Shown here one piece after another: positions 6,605-10,578 of a stretch of 10,578 nucleotides of DNA (position 1 is its first letter; every line of letters begins with the position of its first letter). The notes below the pieces were generated by a model that did no database searches, was not told the origin of the DNA, and worked only from the letters and a program-made list of their open reading frames with translations. The stretch is from OFTM10 sp964196195 (GTDB lineage: Bacteria; Actinomycetota; Acidimicrobiia; Acidimicrobiales; Aldehydirespiratoraceae): assembly GCA_964196195.1 (NCBI GenBank), contig CAXMSE010000084.1:1-10578 (forward strand), in the 5' to 3' direction. The translations under genes were made by a program, and so were the position numbers.

Positions 6605-6892
6605 GTGTCATCGGTCATTTCACATCTTTTCCGGCTCCTGATCGCTCGGCTCGGGCGTGTCCGGCGACAAGCGGCCGCCGAGATCTTGGCCCTTCGCCAT
6701 CAGGTGCGCGTTCTGTAACGACAGATCGACAGGCCGACGTTCACGCCCGCGGACCGGACCATCCTCGCCCTGTTGTCGCGCGCCTTTCACCGGCCGCGCC
6801 TGGGACGCGTGATGTTGATCGAACTCGACCAGCGGATCAGACGACCTACCACCTGTCACGGGCTCATCAACGAGCACCGACCAGCAGCCTGA
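6605..6892 (+). pseudogene. Integrase/transposase remnant, nonsense-mutated and internally deleted
   Basis: Reading from GTG 6605 gives SHLFRLLIARLGRVRRQ, AAAEILALRHQVRVL, a TAA stop at 6716-6718, then RQIDRPTFTPADRTILALLS and RAFHRPRLGRVML. This matches, by memory of the family, the N-terminal region of IS3-like/rve integrase-core transposases (LALRHQ.AVL.RQ...ADR..LA.LSR.LPR.R). The stop falls where the family has Gln, so it looks like CAA to TAA. After RVMLI the frame jumps to ELDQRI..PTTCHGLINEHRPAA and TGA, resembling the extreme C-terminus (GGLI.EY..AA) of the same proteins. The DDE catalytic core, about 250 residues, is therefore missing while the frame is kept. It is a non-functional relic. 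The N-terminal assignment is fairly firm; the C-terminal match is weaker. Confidence 0.65.
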
Positions 6893-7022
6893 ACCCCCGA
6901 AGACCAGGTCGAGTGGCCAGCTTCGCCGCGCCCGACGACAGCCCTCTCCAACCCGACACGTACGGCGGACCCTCCCGAAAAACACCGATCAGTTCTAGCA
7001 CCCTCAGGATAGGAATCTAATC

Positions 7023-7274
7023 TTAGCTGTGCTCGCTGACGGGGTAGATCTCGTCGGCGACCAGGCCGTGGGCCTCGCGATGAACGGAGTTCGCATCTTC
7101 GGCGTTGTCGGCCTCGACGAGGCAGAAGATCTTCCCTGCGTTCTCGTCGACCCAGTACCTGAGGTAGCTCACGCCGTATTTGCCCTGCGTATCGAGGTCC
7201 TTCTGGTGTGCATCGACGACGTCGGCAACCGACACGCCACCCTCGATGTTATGAACGTCCATGAAAAGTGCCAT
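7023..7274 (-). CDS. SCO4226-family nickel-binding protein (DUF4242)
   Basis: An 83-residue protein that starts MALFMDVHNIEGGVSVADVV and contains LRYWVDENAGKIFCLVEA and VHREAHGLVADEIYPV, near-diagnostic for this family, which in Streptomyces coelicolor forms a ferredoxin-like dimer that binds nickel. The His residues in AH (position 23) and in the VHREAHG segment are candidate ligands. The length is typical and complete. An excellent AGGAGG lies at 7280-7285, 5 nt before the ATG. It is divergent from the LuxR-type gene, sharing a 187-bp intergenic region with that gene's probable start. The physiological role of the family is poorly known; a nickel-handling or monooxygenase-like function are both possible. 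No membrane segment or signal peptide is seen. Confidence 0.9.
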   Translation of the reverse strand: MALFMDVHNIEGGVSVADVVDAHQKDLDTQGKYGVSYLRYWVDENAGKIFCLVEADNAEDANSVHREAHGLVADEIYPVSEHS

Positions 7275-7424
7275 TTCTGCCTCCTGGACTCTCGTTTCGA
7301 ATGTTCTTTCTCAGAAGGTATGAAAGTGCGGTCGGCCGGTCATCGGGGGTGTCCACCTAGAAATGGTCCTGCCACCCGCCATCTTTGCCAATCGCCACCG
7401 CGCAGGGATGCTCCACCCGGGGGC

Positions 7425-7440
7425 TACCCGGCCCGGGGTA
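7425..7440. promoter_or_regulatory. Candidate NarL/LuxR-type 7-2-7 operator
   Basis: TACCCGG-CC-CGGGGTA is an inverted pair of heptamers separated by 2 bp, inside a longer dyad GCTACCC/GGGTAGC (7423-7442). This is the spacing and TACCC/GGGTA core bound by GerE-type HTH dimers such as NarL. It lies about 21 bp before the likely GTG start of the regulator with such an HTH, so autoregulation, or shared control of the divergent nickel-protein gene, is a reasonable inference. Confidence 0.5.
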
Positions 7441-7461
7441 GCACGTTCTAGGCTCCGGTCC

Positions 7462-10035
7462 GTGCTTCTGGGACGAGATCGAGACCTCGATACGATGGAC
7501 TCACTCCTCGCGGGAGTCGATCTGTCGGGCGGCAAGGTCGTTCTGATCCGCGGAGAGGCCGGAATCGGCAAAAGCGCTCTGATCCGAGAGTTCGCGGAGA
7601 GACACGCGCGGGATGCGACAGTGGTCGTCGGGTTCAGCGACAACCTGCTGACCCCTCAGCCGCTGGGTCCGTTCTGGGACTTTGCCCATGACGAGCCGTC
7701 ACTGGTGCAGCCTCTCCAAGACGGTGATCGCCCGGCGGTTCTAGCCGGGTGCCTCGCCGTGCTCAGCCGATCGCCTCGCCCGACCGCTCTGGTCATCGAG
7801 GACACCCACTGGGCCGATGAGGCCACACTCGACGCGATCAGGTACATCGGCCGGCGGATCGCCAGGACCAATGGACTGCTGGTTCTCACGTATCGAGACG
7901 GCGCAGTCGATTTTGATCACCCACTGCGCGTCGTGATCGGTGAGTTGCCGCCTCAAAATGTCGCCCGGATGCGTCTCGAATCGCTCTCGCGGGCCGACGT
8001 CAGCGTAATGGTGGGCGAAACGGACCTCGATATCGACGAAGTCCTCACTCTGACGGCTGGGAATCCGTTGTTCGTGAACGAAGTCGTCGCATCCGGTGTC
8101 GATCACCTGCCATCCTCGGTGCAGGACTCCGTGCTGGCCAGGGCGGGCAGCCTCTCCGATGAGGCGAGACGAATCGTGGACCTGGTTTCGGTCAGTCCGG
8201 GAGGTTCCGAACAAGAGTTGGTCGACGGAATCCTCGGGCCGACGCCCGAGCCGATGGCCGAGTGTGAGCGTCGTGGTCTGCTCCAGGTGCAAGACGACAC
8301 GGTATCGTTTCGCCACGAACTGACCCGTCGAGCGATCGAGTCGGCGCTGAGTGCCTCAGATCGCCGGCGCTTGAATGGCGCGGTGATGGCTGAACTCGGC
8401 GATTCGGCGAATCCTTCGCGGCTCGTGCATCACGCGCGGGAAGCAGATGACGTCGCGGCAATAGTCGCTGTCACGCCGCTAGCGGCCCGGGCCGCAATGG
8501 CGTCGGAGAGTTGGCGAGAGGCGGTGGAGCACTTTCGGGTACTGGAACGCCATCTCGCTCGCCTCGCCGAGTCCGACCAGGCGAGCGTCCTCGAGGACTG
8601 GTCCAGAGCAGAGTCCTACCTGAGCAACGTCGAGGCAGTCGACCTGGTGGCCCGGGCCATCGACCTCCGCCGTTCGCTTGCGGACGATCGCGAACTGGCC
8701 CGAACCCTGACGTTCGCCGTACGGGTGTACCAAGTCGAGGGTCGTCCCGATGAGGCTCTGGCCTGTGCCAACGAAGCCATCTCCATCCTGGAACCGAAGC
8801 CGTCGAGCAGAGAGCTGGCGTTCGCCTTGAGCCAGCGCGCCTGGCTCGCGCTGATGCGAAGCGACGATGACAAGTTGGGTCTCGAACTCGCCGACCGGGC
8901 GCTGGCGGTGGCGAGCGAAACGAACGACGAGTTGTCGACGATATACGCGCTGGTCGCCAAAGGAAGCTTCGAGTGCGGCCGCGGAGACCGGGGCGCCATA
9001 GCTCTCGTGGAGGAAAGCCACCGGCTCGCTCAGGAAGGTGGATACCGGTTCGAGGAGGTTTACGCCCTCGTCAACCTGACTGGGCTGGCGGGGGATCGCC
9101 GCGACATCCGGCGGGCGGCCGACTTGGCGCAGCGGACTCGCGACGCTGCCGCTCGATGTGAGATCAGATCTCTGGAGACTTACGCCCAGGCCGTACAGGC
9201 CGAGCTTCTGTTGTGGCGGGGCGATTGGGCGGCAGCCGAGGACGCCGCGACCGAGGTCACCGACTCCAGTGTCCACGGCCAGACTGTCGCCGCCCGGATC
9301 CTCGGCACGATGCAGGTGCGGCAGGCCCGTCCCCAGGCCGGCACGATGCTCGATCTCATGTGGACATTGGCGGAGACCTCGGGGGAGCTTCAGAACTTGG
9401 ACCCGGCCGGAGCGGCCCTCGCCGAACACATGTGGTTGACCGGCGAGCGCCACGAGAACCTCACGGCGAAACTCCGGGAGATTTTCGACCAGGGGACAAG
9501 GATCGGTCCACCCTGGCCTTCGGGGGCGTTCGTCTTCTGGTGGTGGAAGATCGGCGAGTTGTCCGATGTCCCCGAGGGCGTTCCCGATGAGTATCGGCTG
9601 ATCATCGAGGGCGAGCCCCTGGCTGCCGCCGAGATGTGGTCGAAGTTCGGATGTCCCTACGAGAGAGCGATTGCGCTCTCTCACGGCAAGCAGGACGCCC
9701 AACTCGAAGCACTCGAAATCCTCGAGACGCTCGGGGCCACCGCAGTCGCGGCCAAGCTCAGGCAGTCACTACGTGGCCAAGGAGTCCGGCTCGCTCGGGG
9801 CAAGGGCCGAAAGACTCGCTCGCACGCAGGTGGGCTCACGGAGCGACAGGCGGAGGTGTTGCAACTGTTGGCCGAAGGAGTCACCAACACCGATATCGCT
9901 GACCGGCTCTTCGTGTCGCCCAGAACCGTCGAACACCACGTTTCGGCCGTGATGACGAAGCTGGACGCCGCCAGCAGAGAAGAAGCCGTCTCGCGAGCCC
10001 TCGACGACGGGCTGCTGGCTCCGCCTGACCACTAA
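7462..10035 (+). CDS. LuxR-family transcriptional regulator with AAA ATPase (LAL/MalT-like)
   Basis: A large ATP-dependent regulator. From the GTG at 7462 it has 857 residues; ATGs at 7363 (890 residues) and 7408 are alternatives, but the extra N-terminus is Pro/Arg-rich without homology and contains the 7425-7440 dyad, and the family usually begins at LLGRD. Walker A is GEAGIGKS (31-38), Walker B VIED near 111-114 followed by THWAD, then a sensor-like LLVLTYRDG. The middle (about 330-700) is helical and TPR-like with many A..W.EA/ALA patterns, a likely protein or ligand platform. A C-terminal GerE-type HTH starts at LTERQAEVLQLLAEGVTN (792 onward) and includes IADRLFVSPRTVEHHVSAVM. Such proteins activate transcription when ATP and an inducer, often a carbohydrate, are bound. 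The inducer here is unknown. It is transcribed away from the nickel-protein gene and converges on the SLH gene. Confidence 0.93.
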   Translation: MLLGRDRDLDTMDSLLAGVDLSGGKVVLIRGEAGIGKSALIREFAERHARDATVVVGFSDNLLTPQPLGPFWDFAHDEPSLVQPLQDGDRPAVLAGCLAVLSRSPRPTALVIEDTHWADEATLDAIRYIGRRIARTNGLLVLTYRDGAVDFDHPLRVVIGELPPQNVARMRLESLSRADVSVMVGETDLDIDEVLTLTAGNPLFVNEVVASGVDHLPSSVQDSVLARAGSLSDEARRIVDLVSVSPGGSEQELVDGILGPTPEPMAECERRGLLQVQDDTVSFRHELTRRAIESALSASDRRRLNGAVMAELGDSANPSRLVHHAREADDVAAIVAVTPLAARAAMASESWREAVEHFRVLERHLARLAESDQASVLEDWSRAESYLSNVEAVDLVARAIDLRRSLADDRELARTLTFAVRVYQVEGRPDEALACANEAISILEPKPSSRELAFALSQRAWLALMRSDDDKLGLELADRALAVASETNDELSTIYALVAKGSFECGRGDRGAIALVEESHRLAQEGGYRFEEVYALVNLTGLAGDRRDIRRAADLAQRTRDAAARCEIRSLETYAQAVQAELLLWRGDWAAAEDAATEVTDSSVHGQTVAARILGTMQVRQARPQAGTMLDLMWTLAETSGELQNLDPAGAALAEHMWLTGERHENLTAKLREIFDQGTRIGPPWPSGAFVFWWWKIGELSDVPEGVPDEYRLIIEGEPLAAAEMWSKFGCPYERAIALSHGKQDAQLEALEILETLGATAVAAKLRQSLRGQGVRLARGKGRKTRSHAGGLTERQAEVLQLLAEGVTNTDIADRLFVSPRTVEHHVSAVMTKLDAASREEAVSRALDDGLLAPPDH

Positions 10036-10352
10036 GGGCCGTCCCGGGAGCTAGACCTCAGATCTATCAAATTTGGGGATCGCCGGGCCCATTTCTCTCA
10101 GCCGGCGCACGATATTGGATCGTGGCCGCGGTCCTCGTGTCGGCCACGGGCCGTCCATCGAATATCTGCCGATGGATCGACGGATTCGAAGAACCTCTCA
10201 GCTGCTGGCTTGAGGATCTACGACACAGTCGAGACGCAGGACGAGTTGACGGATCTCCGAACCATGAACGTGAAGAGAAAGGCCGGGCGGTGTCCCAGCC
10301 TCTCTCTTCAGTCCGATGTTCCTGCTCGGCTAGGGGCGTCGTGCCCCCGATC
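10036..10352. other. Intergenic region between convergent genes
   Basis: No credible gene is seen; open frames here are short, GC-driven and run through the antisense of the SLH gene. It contains inverted repeats at 10121-10148 (CGTGGCC/GGCCACG, 14-nt loop), 10271-10310, and 10333-10347 (GGGGC/GCCCC, 5-nt loop, directly beyond the SLH stop codon). Confidence 0.5.
10271..10310. terminator. Long hairpin, possible bidirectional terminator
   Basis: TGAAGAGAAAGGC (10271-10283) pairs with GCCTCTCTCTTCA (10298-10310): 13 positions with one mismatch around a 14-nt loop. Its place between convergent genes fits a terminator, but there is no T-run on either side, so a factor-assisted or non-terminator role remains possible. 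Confidence 0.45.
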
Positions 10353-10578
10353 TCACGGGCCTTCCTGGCGCCATAGCATGGTCACGCCCTGGGCTCGGGT
10401 GAGCGAGCTGTTGGGCGAGAACGTGGTTGCTGTTGTACCGGTGGTGATGCCGTTGGCTTTGGCCCAGTTGACGGCCGCTTGGTAGTACGCGTCGGCCGGT
10501 ATATCGGTGAACCCTGAGGCGGCATGGGTTGATGCGAAATAGACCGGGCAGTGCGGCTGTCCCGCGTTGGGGTTCGGT
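10353..10578 (-). CDS. Secreted/surface protein, C-terminal SLH domain (5' end outside window)
   Basis: The minus frame open from the window edge to TGA at 10353-10355 encodes 74 residues. From GFTDIPADAYYQAAVNWAKA through NGITTG, TFSPNSSLTRAQ and VTMLWRQEGP it is a clear S-layer-homology repeat of the kind that ends many actinobacterial exported proteins. SLH domains usually attach proteins to cell-wall polymers. Upstream, PNPNAGQPHCPVYFA looks like an extracellular linker with one cysteine. The main functional domain lies beyond the window, so its activity is unknown. A small GC hairpin (10333-10347) follows the stop. Confidence 0.85.
   Translation of the reverse strand, partial: PNPNAGQPHCPVYFASTHAASGFTDIPADAYYQAAVNWAKANGITTGTTATTFSPNSSLTRAQGVTMLWRQEGP

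Noticed and set aside
6217..6618. Minus-strand frame of about 133 codons
   Set aside because: Low-complexity Arg/Gly/Pro composition, no ribosome site, no recognisable fold.
6436..7020. Plus-strand open frame of about 194 codons in the gene-free stretch
   Set aside because: Arg/Pro/Ser-rich sequence in a different frame from the transposase relic it overlaps; no homology features.
8479..9702. Long minus-strand open frame (about 407 codons) opposite the LuxR-type regulator
   Set aside because: Antisense shadow of a continuous TPR-like coding region at high GC; no domain seen and no ribosome site evident.
10122..10485. Short plus-strand frames near the right end
   Set aside because: They cross the hairpin and run antisense into the SLH domain gene; no protein features.

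Overview
This 10.6 kb window is GC-rich (by eye roughly 60-65% G+C) and looks actinobacterial. The short SLH repeat with its FTDIP...NGITTG...F.P...TRAQ...LWR pattern, the SCO4226-type nickel-binding protein and the eukaryotic-type glutamine synthetase fragment all point to Actinomycetota, most plausibly an Acidimicrobiia-like lineage. That placement is an inference from gene content, not a phylogeny.

Positions 1-240 (+) hold the broken-off middle of a type II glutamine synthetase. Homology stops abruptly at a GAATTC after the QWEF motif.

Positions 283-5902 (-) are a tight five-gene operon and the centrepiece of the window. In transcription order it encodes: (1) a membrane-anchored extracellular-Cache/HAMP/STAS protein; (2) a globin-STAS protein (RsbR-type with a heme-sensor motif); (3) a stand-alone STAS scaffold (RsbS-type); (4) an RsbT-type kinase fused to a SpoIIE/PP2C phosphatase (RsbX-type); (5) a soluble hybrid-less histidine kinase whose N-terminus looks like a degenerate RsbT domain. 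Successive genes overlap (ATGA, GTGA, 29 bp, GTGA), so translation is probably coupled. The set reads as a stressosome (RsbR-RsbS-RsbT-RsbX) with an added trans-membrane sensory subunit and a two-component output arm. There is no sigma factor, no RsbU/V/W and no response regulator here, so the output partner lies elsewhere. Several canonical phosphorylation sites are altered: the RsbS serine is a proline, and the membrane STAS lacks both threonines. Only the globin RsbR keeps them.

Positions 5903-7022 are about 1.1 kb without an intact gene. They contain a candidate promoter for the operon, a 163-bp element bounded by perfect 16-bp inverted repeats that resemble IS6-family ends, a GC-rich hairpin, and a decayed, internally deleted integrase-type transposase with an in-frame stop.

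Positions 7023-7274 (-) encode a small SCO4226-family nickel-binding protein. Divergent from it, 7462-10035 (+) encodes a large LuxR-type (MalT/LAL-like) ATPase regulator. Between them is a dyad with the exact 7-2-7 geometry of NarL/LuxR operators. Positions 10036-10352 are intergenic with two hairpins between convergent genes. Positions 10353-10578 (-) are the C-terminal end of a protein with an SLH domain that continues beyond the window.
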